Assembly: GCF_019578655.1 (NCBI RefSeq)
Contig: NC_063264.1
Coordinates: forward strand, 16,108,429 to 16,172,428
Length of the DNA: 64,000 nt
DNA from: Ricinus communis
Lineage: Eukaryota; Streptophyta; Magnoliopsida; Malpighiales; Euphorbiaceae
Direction of reading: 5' to 3'
Below the pieces are notes generated by a model. The model made no database searches and was not told where the DNA came from. It worked only from the letters and a program-made list of their open reading frames with translations. Positions within the stretch are counted from its first letter, which is position 1, and every line of letters starts with the position of its first letter. Shown here piece by piece: positions 21,585 to 32,846 of this stretch. A program made the translations under genes and the position numbers.

Positions 21585-22885
21585 CTACGAGCTAAGTTCT
21601 AAGGGAGATGCAGGAGTAATTGATAAGTGAAATAATCAAGACAAGAAGACAAACCCAAAGGGAATCTAAACTTGTTGGCAATCAAACAAAAGATAAAGGA
21701 TCGGTGAGTCTAATTATGCTACCCGTGGATTCCACTTAATCAATTCGGTTTCTCTCTCGAGATAACCGAATTTCTAAACCTAATAACCTAAAGTTGGAAT
21801 CTCTTCCTAACGATTGATTCTTAAATTAGCATTAAGCTTTAATCCGCCTCTATTAAGCTTTGTTAATTCTTAATCCGGCTAGTTAATTATCCTTATCTCT
21901 AAGCAATTATTAACCAGTTCTTGGTATTCAAAATTCCAATTGCCAAACGGATTTCTCAATCTCATAAAGCAATCTAAACACCACAATTCACAACGTCTCA
22001 TGAATAATGCATTATCTTATTAATACTGAAAACAAGAAGAATACAAAATTAACCCTAACAATCCAACAATATAATATCAAGCCAACATAGTAAAGAAATC
22101 CCAATAGATTAAATCAGTCTAGCTAAACATGTTCATGTTTAAAATAATCTAGGAAATCAATTACAATGAAAGAATAATGAAAATAAAACATGTACACCCT
22201 TTTCTCTCGAATTGGATGAACAGCTTCAAATCTGGATCTACACTTTGATTAATCTCCCAAACTGGCTCTTGAATTGTTCCACTACTGTTTTGCACTCGGA
22301 ACCTTGCGATTCTGGGATTCTTACTCACTGCAACTCTCTCTTGCACTCAATACTGTACAGAAACCGAACCAGCCTCTAGGGTTCTATGTCACTCTTTTTC
22401 CCCCTCTCTCTTTCTAAGAAAAATTCATTTTTCTTATATATTTAACTCAGCACGGCCGTGTTCAAGGTCAGGCCGTTAGCACGACCAAGTCCAGCCGTAC
22501 GAAACTGTGGATCTCACCAAGTAGGGTTTCACCACGGCTGTGTTGCTCCCCGTGTTGGCCACCACGGGCCGTGCTGAAGGCCGTGGTGGCTACGGAAACC
22601 GTGCCCAAAGTGCAAATTTCAAGAATCAAAGCCAATGGTTGAGCACGGCCAGAGTCTAGGCCGTGCTCAATGTATGCATTGCGGGCTCTTGTCCGATATT
22701 GATGAATTCTCATCCATTTCCGCACGTATTGATCTATAATTGCTTAAACACCGATGATGGTCCTATAAATGTTCCTGAAATGCAAAAGAACACAAAACAC
22801 GGGTGATCTGGGAATAAAAGCATAATAATTGCTAAGAACATACGCAATAATATGCAAGCAAATATGTATAAAACTATGCTCATCA
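21585..22885 (-). repeat. Solo LTR of TR-GAG-like family, right part (1,301 bp)
   Basis: Continues the LTR begun at 14680, with homology to the E6 LTR throughout (CAAACCCAAAGGGA, CTCTCTCGAG, GGAATCTCTTCCTA, CTTATCTCTAA). Contains the GC-rich CACGG/CCGTG cluster at about 22450-22675. Ends CTCATCA, followed by tgtaa (22886-22890). It carries no coding sequence. Confidence 0.9.
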
Positions 22886-22890
22886 TGTAA

Positions 22891-23881
22891 GCATGGACTT
22901 TATTATGGGCTTGCCAAGAACACAAAGAGGAAAGGATAGCATAATGGTAGTAGTAGATAGATTCTCTAAAATGGCACACTTTGTAGCTTGTAATAAAACA
23001 GATGATGCTGTAAGAGTAGTCGAGCTGTACTTCAAGGAAATTGTCAAGATTCATGGTATTCCTCGAAGTATAGTCTCCGATAGGGACTCTAAGTTCCTAA
23101 GTTATTTTTGGAGGACCCTATGGAAGCTTGTTGGTACCAAGTTGCTATTTAGTACCTCTAATCACCCTCAAACCGATGGGCAAACCGAGGTGACTAATAG
23201 AACTTTGGGTACCTTATTAAGAGGTCTTGTGAGCAAAACGCAAAAAGATTGGGACATCAAACTAGCCCATGTGGAGTTTGCTTACAATAGGGCTCATTCA
23301 TTGCCTACTTCTAAATCACCATTTAAAGTGGTTTATGGAGTGAATCCTTATCTTCCTATTGATCTCATTCCTTTGGAGGAAAAGGAACTGGTGGGGCAAG
23401 ATGCGAAGAAATGTATGGAGTCCTTTCAAAAGACATGTGAGCAAGTAAAAAAGAAAATTGAGGAGATGAATAAGAAATACCAAGAGAGAGCCAACAGAAA
23501 AAGATCACAACCTATCTTCCATCCCGGGGATTTGGTATGGCTACACTTGAGAAAAGAAAGGTTCCCTAAGTTTAGAAAGAATAAGCTTATGCCTCACTCC
23601 GAAGGTCCTTTCAAAGTACTTGAGAGGATCAATGATAGTGCTTATAAGATTGAATTTCCCGATGAAATGGATGGTGTCCATGCAACCTTCAATATCGGTG
23701 ACTTGTCTCCTTACCTAGATGATGAAAGTTTGAGGGCAAACTTCTTTAAAGAAGGGGAGAATGGTCCAAAGTCAAGCAACATTACTCATGAGCCGGCTGC
23801 TCTAGTCTTAGAAATTCTTGGGTTTTCTCCATTTACTCATAAGCCCGAATTTGTCACTTGTCTTACTTGGGAGTTTACCTA
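22891..23881 (+). pseudogene. E3 integrase catalytic core and C-terminus
   Basis: Frame resumes exactly after the solo LTR: SMDFIMGLPRTQRGKDS (first Asp), [33 protein letters not shown] (Glu), then GDLVWLHLRKERFPKFR and a GPFKVLERINDSAYKIEF module followed by FNIGDLSPYLDD. The frame crosses the PPT and the LTR start at 23762 and stops at 23879-23881. No stop occurs in these 330 codons; it is the longest clean coding segment of the window. The tail lacks the TRS(K/R)SK motif of E1, E2 and E5. Confidence 0.92.
23748..23761 (+). other. E3 polypurine tract
   Basis: AAAGAAGGGGAGAA directly before the presumed LTR start TGGTCCAAAG at 23762. It lies inside the integrase frame. Confidence 0.75.
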
Positions 23882-24555
23882 AGCCCATGAAGCATGTGGT
23901 ATGCAGCAAGAAAGAAGGGGAAACATCAAGGCCAAGTATTATTATGCTATTTTATTATGCTTTCTTTCAGTTTGAATTTATGCTTTTGTTTTAGTGTGCA
24001 TTTTAATACTTTTGTTTTAGTTTGTTTATAACTTATAAATTAAAGTATTAAAAGTAAGGTGTGTGAATAGGTGAGAGAGTTCCTAAAAACGGTCAGCTTT
24101 GAATAAAAGAATTAAAAGGCTGATCTAATTAAGGAAACTTTCACATAGTGGGGGTTATGGTGTGCAAACATTTTCATTGTTCTTTTAAGGCTGTTTAAAG
24201 CCAAATTTTTGTATTCTTTTCTTATTTGTAAGTTCCTTATATATATAAGTTATGGAATGAGAAAAGGGACAGTTGATTATCAAACAAAAATGTGTACTCT
24301 CTATTTTTTTGAGTTTGTCTCAATTAAAGAGCCTTTGTTATTACTTTGAGTTTGTCTTGAGTGATAAGACTTTGGTGGAACATTGAGTGAGTCTTATGTT
24401 CTTACCTAGTATTCCAATAGTCTTGAGTTAGTCTTGGATTGTTGGTGCAAAATTTCAGTTTGTGAATTCTTGAGTGAAATTAAGGGGTTCTTTTCAATCT
24501 AGTCTAAATACCTTTACAAGTTTTATGTTGTGATGTGTATTTGACTTAGATCATT
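23762..24555 (+). repeat. E3 3' LTR (about 0.79 kb, right end uncertain)
   Basis: Starts TGGTCC after the PPT. Has a TATA-like box TATATATAAG near 24238 and a repeated GAGTTTGTCTTGAGT word (24310-24440). The other LTR is off-window, so the end cannot be checked. A solo TR-GAG-like LTR starts at 24556. The stretch 23882-24555 has no gene. Confidence 0.65.
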
Positions 24556-26025
24556 TGATATGCATCATTTTATGCATATTTCTATGCCCAATTGTTTACA
24601 TTTTTGTGCATAGTTATCTTGTTTTATGCCAGAATCACCTGTGTTTTGGTTCCTTTCATGTTTCAGGTCATTATCGAGGGACATTATCAGTAATCGAGGG
24701 AAATACGCGCAATTACGGACCAAAATCCATTAAGTTGAGCAAGGACTAGCATTCCAAGGTTGAGCACGGCCTGGACTCCGGCTGTGCTGAACCATCAAAT
24801 AGTTGCCCGTCAAGAGTGCTATTTTGACATGGATAGCCACAACGGCCTCCACCACGGCCTATGGTGGCTCAGCAGCGGCTAGGGCACGGCCAGGATGAAG
24901 TCATGAGTTACAGAACATGGAGGTCCAGCATGGCCTGGACTTTGCCCATGCTGATCAACACGGACTTGACCACGGTCGTGGTAAAAGATTTATATAGGCA
25001 AAAACAATTTGTTGAATAAGGGTTTGATTTTCTTGATTTCACATATACAAGCTTAAGCCATCTTTTTACTGACTTCAATACTCGACCTTAGAAGACCATT
25101 TCATCTATTGAAGGAAGGATTACATTTGTTTAACATCAAATTGAAGATCAAGAGGAGATTTGGGGAGCATTCAAGAGGCAAATTAGGGTTTATCATTCTG
25201 AATTAGGAATTTAGGGTTTTTCATCCAACTTGAAGAAGAAGGGTGTACATGGCTTCAATTTACTTTTCTGAATTTATTCTTTACTTTATTTGCTTATTAG
25301 TATGAGTAACTAAATTTGTCAAACCCATTGGGGTTCCTATGTTGTTGGATTGATTCTAATGCTTATGAGATTTTGATTATCAATGCTTGTCTCTTCTTGC
25401 TTTCATTATTAATGAGAAATCACATTATTCATGAGACATTGTGAGTTGTGGTATTTAGATTGCTTTATGTAATTGAAAAATTCATTTAGTAATTGGAAAT
25501 TTAAATAGTAAGAACTGGTTAATGATCACTTAGAGATAAGGGTAATTGACTAGTTGGATTAAGAATTAACAAAGCTTAATAGAGGCGGGTTAAAGCTTAA
25601 TGCTAATTGAATAATCGATTGTTAGAAAGAGATTCCAACTTTAGGTTATTAGGTTTAGGAATTCGGTTATCTCGAGAATGAGACCGAATTCAGTTAAGAA
25701 CTCGTCTTTGGGTAATTGCAATTGGTAATCAATATAATCTCTATCTTCACTAAAATCCAACTAGCTTAGGTCCCCTAGGGTTTGCTTTTTCCTTCGATTA
25801 TTTTCCTAAATCCTTTCAGATTATTTGACACTTAGTTAATCATTTGTTCATATTTAATCATAGCATAATAACTTCATCGATTTTGTTAAGGTTAGATAAC
25901 ATAAGACGCTGCAGTAGTTCTAGGATCACCCTTTCCCAAGAATACGACCTTAATACTCACCATTTGTGCTAGTTTGCATCAATAGGTTCACTGCCTAAGA
26001 TTTTAGCTACACAAATAGCCTATCA
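24556..26025 (+). repeat. Solo LTR of TR-GAG-like family (1,470 bp)
   Basis: Reverse complement of the E6 LTR type: starts TGATATGCATC and ends TAGCCTATCA. It shares the CTCGATTA-like start region, the CACGG cluster (about 24755-24985), AAGCTTAATAGAGGCG, CTCGAGA and the AATACGACCTTAATACTCAC end. No matching target duplication (left tcatt, right atgat), so one flank was probably rearranged. No coding sequence. Confidence 0.85.
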
Positions 26026-26939
26026 ATGATCCCCATATAAAACCAAACCAACATACTATATAGAGATTAGAAAGAGAGAAACAAAAGAAACAAAAAATGA
26101 GAATATAGATAGGATTTCAGATCCAATAAGGAAACAAATCACATGTTCTTTGTTCTCTTTCATATGGCTAAGCGTGAGGATCAAATCGAATTTATTTAAA
26201 CACAAGTGTAGACAAAGAAGACAAGCGAAAAGAAGGACGTGAAGGATAAGTCTATGCTTGCGAGCGGCAGTGTTGGTAAGTCCATAAATTTCTTGAAAGA
26301 ACCCATAACTTGATCTCCTACAAGGTAGAAAACTAAAATAATATGCTCATTAGCCTCAAGTATTCGGTTGCGTGCGGTTTTTTTAGTGCAAGAGCCCTTA
26401 TTCTGTAAGAAGAAGAGATTAGAAGCTAAATATGAATGAATAAAGAGAGAAAGATTAATAAACTAAAGTCAAATCAAGAACCAAAGAGGAGTTGCCTAGG
26501 CAGCAACTCTAGTAGTCCCAAATTTTATGAGCTAGCTTAATAAAAATAAGGGTAACTTCAAGTGGGCCTACCTAAAAATACTCCGACCCAAATTACTTCA
26601 TTATATGCATTTCAAATATCAAAGCGCTTAAATTCCGGCTTGTATTACGCTTAAATTAATTGAAAATAACATGATTTCTCCCTTTATGCACTTGGATTTA
26701 CGTCTCTCCTGCTTGATCATCAAGCTAAGCCCCAATGCCATTGGTCAAGCTTGTTAATTGCATTCATATGATTCCTTATGCCCAACCTTGCATCATTAGG
26801 AGTCCTCGTGCCTAGAGCAACAGGGAAGGATGAAGATCCTAATGGTGTAAATCCTGAATCAGAATATTTAGGCGTGCCACGATTCTCGGCACTCCCTTTT
26901 TCCTCTAAAAGATTCTTCCACAATCATTTGGAGAATGAT
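26026..26939. repeat. Satellite SatA, about 0.9 monomer
   Basis: Part of a long-monomer repeat found many times between 26026 and 53680. Signature words in order: AAACCAAACC..CATACTA (26036), GATAAGTCTATGCTTGCGAG (26248), ACTAAAGTCAAATCAAGAAC (26464), GATCATCAAGCTAAGCCCC (26714), GGATGAAGATCCTAATGG (26828), GGAGAATGAT (26930). No gene is seen. Confidence 0.85.
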
Positions 26940-27847
26940 TGATACGAATCAAACTAGCATAATGAATCCTACTCCAACAAGGAGTCTTGACGATACAAAT
27001 CCTGCTAGCTTAAGCAATCCTAATCCTGCAAGGAGTCTTGATGATATTAGAAGTTCAGGTAACGAAAGGAATTCTAATTCAACTAGGAATCCTAATTTAA
27101 CTAGGAGTCCTAGTTCGATTCAAATTGCAAGTTAATAAGCTTATCCAAGAAATTTAGGCTAAGGACATATCAAAGCTTGAAGAATTAGATTTAAGTTCAA
27201 GGCTTATTAATCTAATTCAGTCTATTAGGCTTGAATGAATCTAATTGTGATTAGAAAGACCAAAAAGCTGAATTGGAGCATATGAAGACTTTGGGCCTAA
27301 CTTAGCTTATGTTATAAAGCCCATCCATATGACTTATGTAAACTAGGGTTTTGTGGCTTATTTTTGACGGCCACACATATATTTTAACCTAATTAGGACT
27401 TTATTTAAGGTTAGGAAGGTTATCTTTATCCTAAATCAGATGTAAATCCTTATTAGTTAAGATTTAGGGTTTTCTAAGTCCTATATAAGCCTAGTACGAG
27501 TTTTGATAAAATGAATTAAAAAGTTGAAGTTGAAGTTGAAGTTAGAAATTAAATGATAATTGGTATTTTGACCTTAAAGCTTGTCTGCTTTGTCTTTGTG
27601 TTCTTATAAAGAATGCATGCTTAAGAAACATTCAAGTACATTGATCATCTTCTTGTAGAGTGTTTCAAAATTGGGATTTAGGAATAAGTTTTCTAAATTC
27701 TAATTCTTGATTATCTTTCTAAGTAATCTGTTTTCTTACCTTTCTTAGGGGTTGAACCGAATTGGTTCTTGGGGTTTTCATGTTAATGCATTAGGGGTTC
27801 GCAATTCAAAAGGGGTTCTCAAGCTTATTCATGAAGGTTTCATATCA
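26940..27847 (+). repeat. Solo LTR of family X (908 bp)
   Basis: Starts TGATACGAAT, ends TTTCATATCA. Flanks atgat (26935-26939) and atgag (27848-27852) match 4 of 5, and the satellite sequence is continuous around it. A TATATAA box is at 27482-27488. Near its start it holds an open 18-bp-period repeat (about 26970-27120). The start reads in the same frame relative to TGAT as the LTR-encoded tails of E1, E2 and E5. Confidence 0.88.
26970..27135 (+). repeat. 18-bp minisatellite coding R(N/S)(P/S)xxx hexapeptides
   Basis: Successive 18-bp units beginning AGGAGTCTT, AGCAATCCT, AGGAATTCT, AGGAATCCT, AGGAGTCCT. The frame from ATG at 26935 is open to TAA at 27133-27135 and reads NPNPARS, RNPNLTRSPSS. 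A homologous frame is open in both Y LTRs. Probably the LTR-borne end of a polyprotein; not a free-standing gene on present evidence. Confidence 0.7.
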
Positions 27848-29253
27848 ATGAGATCAATACACGATCAACAAAATATAAAAGAAAGGAAGAACGTAAGAGA
27901 TAAGTCTATGCTCATGAGCGCGAGTGTTGATAAGTCTATAAAACTCTTGAAAACTAAAATAATATGCTCATTAGCCTTTTGCATGTGCTTTTTATAGTGT
28001 GAAAGTCCTCATCCCATAAGAAGAAGAAACTAGATTCTAAATATGAATAAATAAATAAAGAAAGATGAATAAAGTAAAGTCAAATCAAGAATGAGAAAGG
28101 AGTTGACTGGTCAAAAACTCTTGTAGTTCTAATTTTATGAGCCAACTTAACAGAAGCAAAACGGAAATTCGCGTATGCCTACCTAATAACACTCTTATCA
28201 AAATTACTTCATTCTATGCATCCCAAACATCAAAACTCTCACATTCTCGCTTGTATTACACTTAGATTTATTGAAAACAACATGACTTCTCCCTTACGCG
28301 CATGGATTTATATCTCACCTTGATTGATCATCAAATTTGGGACTATGAAAGTTGTTAACCAGTCCTTACGTCAATCCTTATGTCATAAGGAGTCCTCGTG
28401 CCTTGAGGAATAAGGAATGATGGAGATCCTAAATTTTATGAACCAACTAAATGAAAATAAGGGAAACTTCATGTGGGCCTACCTAACACATTACTTAATT
28501 ATATGCCTCCCAAAAATCAAAGAGCTTGCATTGTTGATTATATTACACTTGAAATCATTGATAACATTATGTTAAGCTAAGCCCCAATGCCATCGGTAAA
28601 GCTTATCAATTATGTTTCCATGATTCCTTAAGCCAATCATTGTGTCATTATGTGTCATCGTGCCTGGAGGAATAAGGAATGATGGAGATCCTAATGGTGC
28701 AAATCCTGAATCAGATTATGGTTGACTCTCATCGTTCCCTCTTTCCTCCAAAAGATTCATCTATGATCATTCGGAGAATGATATTAATACGCGATCAACT
28801 AATTTTCTTTCTTTGCATTCGTCTAAGAATTGGATCAATGTCTATAATTGCCGCTTCCATGCACTTTCTCTCAAGAGTGGTCTTTATACTTCCCAAATAA
28901 AACCAAACCATCATAATGGACAAAGAAGAGTTGACTGATTAACAACTCTCGTTGTCCCAAATTTCCTAAGCTAGAATAACGAAAACAAGGAAAAATTCAT
29001 GTAGGCATACCTAATAACATGTAGGCCAAAATTACATAATTATGTGTGTCACAAACATCAAAACGCACGCATTCCTGCTTGGATTAATCGAAAGTAACAT
29101 GATTTTACCTGTATGGATTTGTGTCTTGTCCTACTAGATCATCAAGTCACGCAACAATGCCATTGGTCAAGCTTGTCAATTGCATTCCTAAGATTCCTTA
29201 TGCCAATTCTTGTGTCACTACGAGTCCTCATGCCTAAAGGAATATGGAATGAT
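27848..29253. repeat. Satellite SatA, three deletion-bearing monomers
   Basis: Signature order shows at least three partial units: from GATCAATACACGATC at 27852 straight to ATAAGTCTATGCTC at 27899; GAGATCCTAA joined to ATTTTATGAACC at 28430; and GGACAAAGAAG joined to AGTTGACTGATT at about 28928. The shared bases at the joins (for example CCTAA) suggest microhomology deletions. No gene is seen. Confidence 0.8.
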
Positions 29254-29337
29254 TGATAGGAAACCTCCATGAATAAGCTAGAGAACTCCTTTTGAATTGC
29301 GGACCTGAACACATTAACATGAAAACCCCAAGAACCA
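29254..29337 (-). repeat. Family X LTR, inverted, left fragment
   Basis: Reverse complement of the end of the X LTR at 27760-27847 (TGATAGGAAACCTCCATGAATAAGC... CCCCAAGAACC). E5 interrupts it; it continues at 39718 with ATTCAGTTCAACCCCTAAG. Confidence 0.85.
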
Positions 29338-30264
29338 TAATAGGAATTTTAGGTTTCATCAATTAACTCCCCAATAGCAAAAATACTATGATAAGTTGAA
29401 TTAGAAGAAAACTAGAAATTACCAATTTAATCCACAAATTCGGATCGTTCAAAAATTGAAGTAAGAAAATGGATGCTACTTAGCCCCTTTACCAACAAGG
29501 ATAAAGATACTAAGATAGACTTTGAATTTTCTCTTACGCCACAAACAAGAAAGTTTGATAAATAACAAGAAAACAAAGATTTAGACTTTGACACCACAAG
29601 CTAGAGTGAAGCTTAATAAGTCACAAAGTTCAAGCAAGAAATTAAAGACAAAATTCCTCACAATAAAACTCAAACAAAATTATAATTCATATATCAAATT
29701 CAATCCCTCAAAGAAAGAAAAAGGACTTGTTTATATAGAGTACAAGTCCATGCACACACTACTAAAATAGACTCACACACATAGGATTACTTTTACTCTT
29801 AAATGGCCTTAGTAACCAGTACCCACATTAGTAGCCATTACTTGGTATTAACTACCCCAATAACTTGTATATGGTGGCTCTTAATAACCACTACCCATAT
29901 AGAATACAAGTCCATGCATACACTACTAAAATAGACTCACACACATAGGATTACTTTTACTCTTAAATGGCCTTAGTAACCACTACCAATATTAGTAACT
30001 ATTACTTGGTATTAATTACCCCATTAAGTTGTATATGGTGGCTACATGTAACCCTAATTGTTATTAACACAAAACAAGTTAAATATTATTCCTTGGGCCT
30101 CCATGGATGCCTTATTGGGTTGAAATTCTTGGGCTTTCCAAATGTCCCTAATTAAACCCAATATGGCTTCTTGAAGCTTCTTGGATTTGGACCTTGTGAT
30201 TGGGCCTTCTTGTACTATTAATGGATCTTGGATCTCTTTAAGCTTTGAACTTGGATGCACATCA
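29338..30264 (-). repeat. E5 outer left LTR (LTR5, 927 bp)
   Basis: Aligns over its full length with 38786-39712. The outer end reads TAATAGGAATT where the right copy has TGATAGGAATT. A TATATAAA box on the minus strand lies at 29730-29737. Codes the polyprotein tail in minus direction at 30054-30264 (EGPITRSKSKKLQEAILG). Confidence 0.92.
29741..30060. repeat. 164-bp tandem duplication inside LTR5
   Basis: TACAAGTCCATGC occurs at 29741 and 29905, and the following CACTACTAAAATAGACTCACAC and TTAAATGGCCTTAGTAACC words repeat with the same offset. The right LTR has it too (39190 and 39353), so it predates insertion. Confidence 0.88.
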
Positions 30265-30504
30265 CGTTCTCTAACCAAAATCTCATGTTTGATTCTTAAC
30301 TTATCAAATCATACTTGGTTTGTGGCATTGGAGTTGAATTCAAGTGCTAGTTTCATTGTTGGAACTAGTTTTCCCTAACTTCACTTGAGGAGATCCTTGG
30401 GTTTTGGAATCATCTTGATTGAAGGGTGTTTTCTTGCATTCCATATGTATCATAACTTATTAGTTATTAGGGTGTATGGTTGCTAAGATGATGATTTCCG
30501 ATCA
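30265..30504 (+). repeat. LTR1 fragment (240 bp) in the E5 left end
   Basis: Matches E1 LTR positions 162-401 (CGTTCTCTAACCAAAATCT... GATTTCCGATCA). The right edge is the natural LTR1 terminus, directly followed by satellite. The left edge is internal and joins LTR5. Confidence 0.9.
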
Positions 30505-30506
30505 CC

Positions 30507-32846
30507 GCGAGCAATAAGTCTATGTTTTTTATTTCACACAAGGTAAAAAACTGAAATAGTATGCTCATTAACCTCAAATATTCGGTTGGATGCGGTTTTT
30601 ATGGTGTGAAATCCCTCATTCCATAAGAAAAAGAAACTGGAAGCTAAATACGAATTAATAAATAAACAAATATGAATAAACTAAAGTCAAATAAAGAACT
30701 ATAGAGGAATTAACTGGTCAACTGTAGTCCTAGATTCTATAAGCTAGCTTAACAAATACAAGGAGAAATTCGTGTGGGCCTACCTAATAACATTCTGACC
30801 CAAATTACTCCATTGTATGCGTCCCAGACATTAAGACGGTCGCGTTGCTGCTTGTATTACGCTTGGATTAATAAAAAATAATATGATTTATCCCTTTCGA
30901 TCGTGGATTTAAGTCTCATCCCACTTGATGATCAAGCGAAGCATCAACACCACCAGCCAAACCATCATACTAAACAAAGATTAGAAAGAGAGGCACAAAA
31001 TAAAGGAAAGAAATCGCAAGTTCTTTGTTCTTCTCCGTACGGCTGAGCGTAAGGATCAAATCGAATTGATTTAGACACTAGGGTAGACAAAGAATACAAA
31101 AGAAAGGAAGGACGCGAGCGATAAGTCTATGTTTTTTATTTCACACAAGGTAGAAAACTGAAATAGTATGCTCATTAACCTCAAATATTCGGTTGGATGC
31201 GGTTTTTATGGTGTCAAATCCCTCATTCCATAAGAAAAAGAAACTGGAAGCTAAATACGAATTAATAAATAAGAAATATGAATAAACTAAAGTCAAATCA
31301 AGAACTATAGAGGAATTGACTGGTCAACCGTAGTCCTAGATTCTATAAGCCAGCTTAACAAATATAAGAAAGAAATTCGTGTGGGCCTACCTAATAACAT
31401 CCCGACCAAAATTACTCCATTGTATGCGTCCCAAACATCAAGAAGGTCGCGTTCCTGCTTGTATTACGCTTGGATTAATCGAAAACAATATGATTTCTCC
31501 TTATCGAGCGTGGATTTATGTCTCATCCCACTTGATGATCAAGCAAAGCATCAACGCCACCGGCTAAACCATCATACTAAACAAAGATTAGAAACAGAGG
31601 CACAAAAGAAAGGAAAGCAATCGCAAGTTCTTTGTTCTTATCCGTACGGTTGAGCGTAAGGATCAAATCGAATTGATTTAGACACTAGGGTGGACAAAGA
31701 ACACAAAATAAACGAAGGATGTGAGTGATAAGTCTATGTTTTTTATTTCACACAAGTAGAAAACTGAAATAGTATGCTCATTAACCTCAAATATTCGGTT
31801 GGATGCGGTTTTTATGGTGTGAAAGCCCTCATTCCGTAAGAAAAGGAAACTGGAAGCTAAATACGAACTAATAAATAAAGAAATATGAATAAATTAAAGT
31901 CAAATCAAGAGCTATAGAGGAATTGACTGGTCAACCGTAGTCCTAGATTCTATAAGCCAGCTTAACAAATACAAGGAGAAATTCGTGTGGGCCTACCTAA
32001 TAACATCCCGACCAAAATTACTCCATTGTATGCATCCCAAACATCAAGAAGGTCGCGTTCCTGCTTATATTACGCTTGGATTAATAAAAAATAATATGAT
32101 TTCTCCCTTTCCAGGTGGATTTATGTCTCATCCCACTTGATGATCAAGCAAAGCATCAACGCCACCGGCCAAACCATCATACTAAACAAAGATTAGAAAG
32201 AGAGGCACAAAAGAAAGGAAAGAAATCGCAAGTTCTTTGTTCTTCTCCGTATGGCTGAGCGTAAGGATCAAATCAAATTGACTTAGACACTAGGGTAGAC
32301 AAAGAACACAAAAGAAAGGAAGGACGCGAGCGATAAGTCTATGTTTTTTATTTCACACAAGGTAGAAAACTGAAATAGTATGCTCATTAACCTTAAATAT
32401 TCAGTTGCATGCAGTTTTTATGGTGTGAAATCCCTCATTCCATAAGAGAAAGAAACTGGAAGCTAAATACGAATTAATAAATAAGAAATATGAATAAACT
32501 AAAGTCAAATCAAGAACTATAGAGGAATTGACTTGTGAACCGTAGTCCTAGATTCTATAAGCCAGCTTAACAAATACAAGGAGAAATTCATGTGGGCCTA
32601 CCTAATAACATTCCGACCCAAATTACTCCATTGTATGCGTCCCAGACATCAAGACGGTCGCGGTCCTGCTTGTATTATGCTTGGATTAATTGAAAATAAT
32701 ATGATTTCTCCCTTTCGTGCGTGGATTTATGTCTCATCCCACTTGATGATGAAGCAAAGCATCAACGCCATCGGCCAAACTATCATACTATACAAATTAG
32801 AAAGAGAGGCACAAAAGAAAGGAAAGAAATCGCAAGTTCTTTGTTC
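30507..32846. repeat. 607-bp tandem array, 3.9 copies (SatA deletion derivative)
   Basis: The unit starts GCGAGCRATAAGTCTATG at 30507, 31114, 31721 and 32326, giving periods of 607, 607 and 605 bp. Each unit holds the SatA words for GAAATAGTATGCTCATTAACC, AAAGTCAAATCAAGAACT, GTGGGCCTACCTAATAACAT and CCACTTGATGATCAAGC, then jumps to GCCAAACCATCATACTAAAC. About 0.4 kb of the full SatA monomer is missing at that join. The fourth unit stops at 32846. Units differ by scattered substitutions. No gene is seen. Confidence 0.9.

Larger units (their letters stand above)
12134..24555 (+). mobile_element. E3: Ty3/gypsy chromovirus, 5' end off-window, split by an 8.2-kb nest
   Basis: + strand element from the gag zinc knuckle to the 3' LTR, interrupted at 14680-22885 by a solo LTR that itself carries E4. 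Removing the nest and one copy of tgtaa makes the integrase frame continue without a shift, which confirms the boundaries. E2 inserted at 12133/12134, so the E3 5' LTR and most of gag must lie left of the window. Domains present: NC, PR, RT, RH, INT and a 3' LTR whose start overlaps the integrase tail. No CR-like motif was seen. Its right end is not defined because a solo LTR abuts it. Confidence 0.93.

Noticed and set aside
22441..22725. GC-rich block as a possible gene or CpG-island promoter
   Set aside because: It recurs in every LTR of the family and has no stable open frame, so it is an LTR feature.
30507..32846. Regular repeats as a CRISPR-like array
   Set aside because: Units are 607 bp, contiguous and have no spacers; it is a satellite array in a eukaryotic genome.
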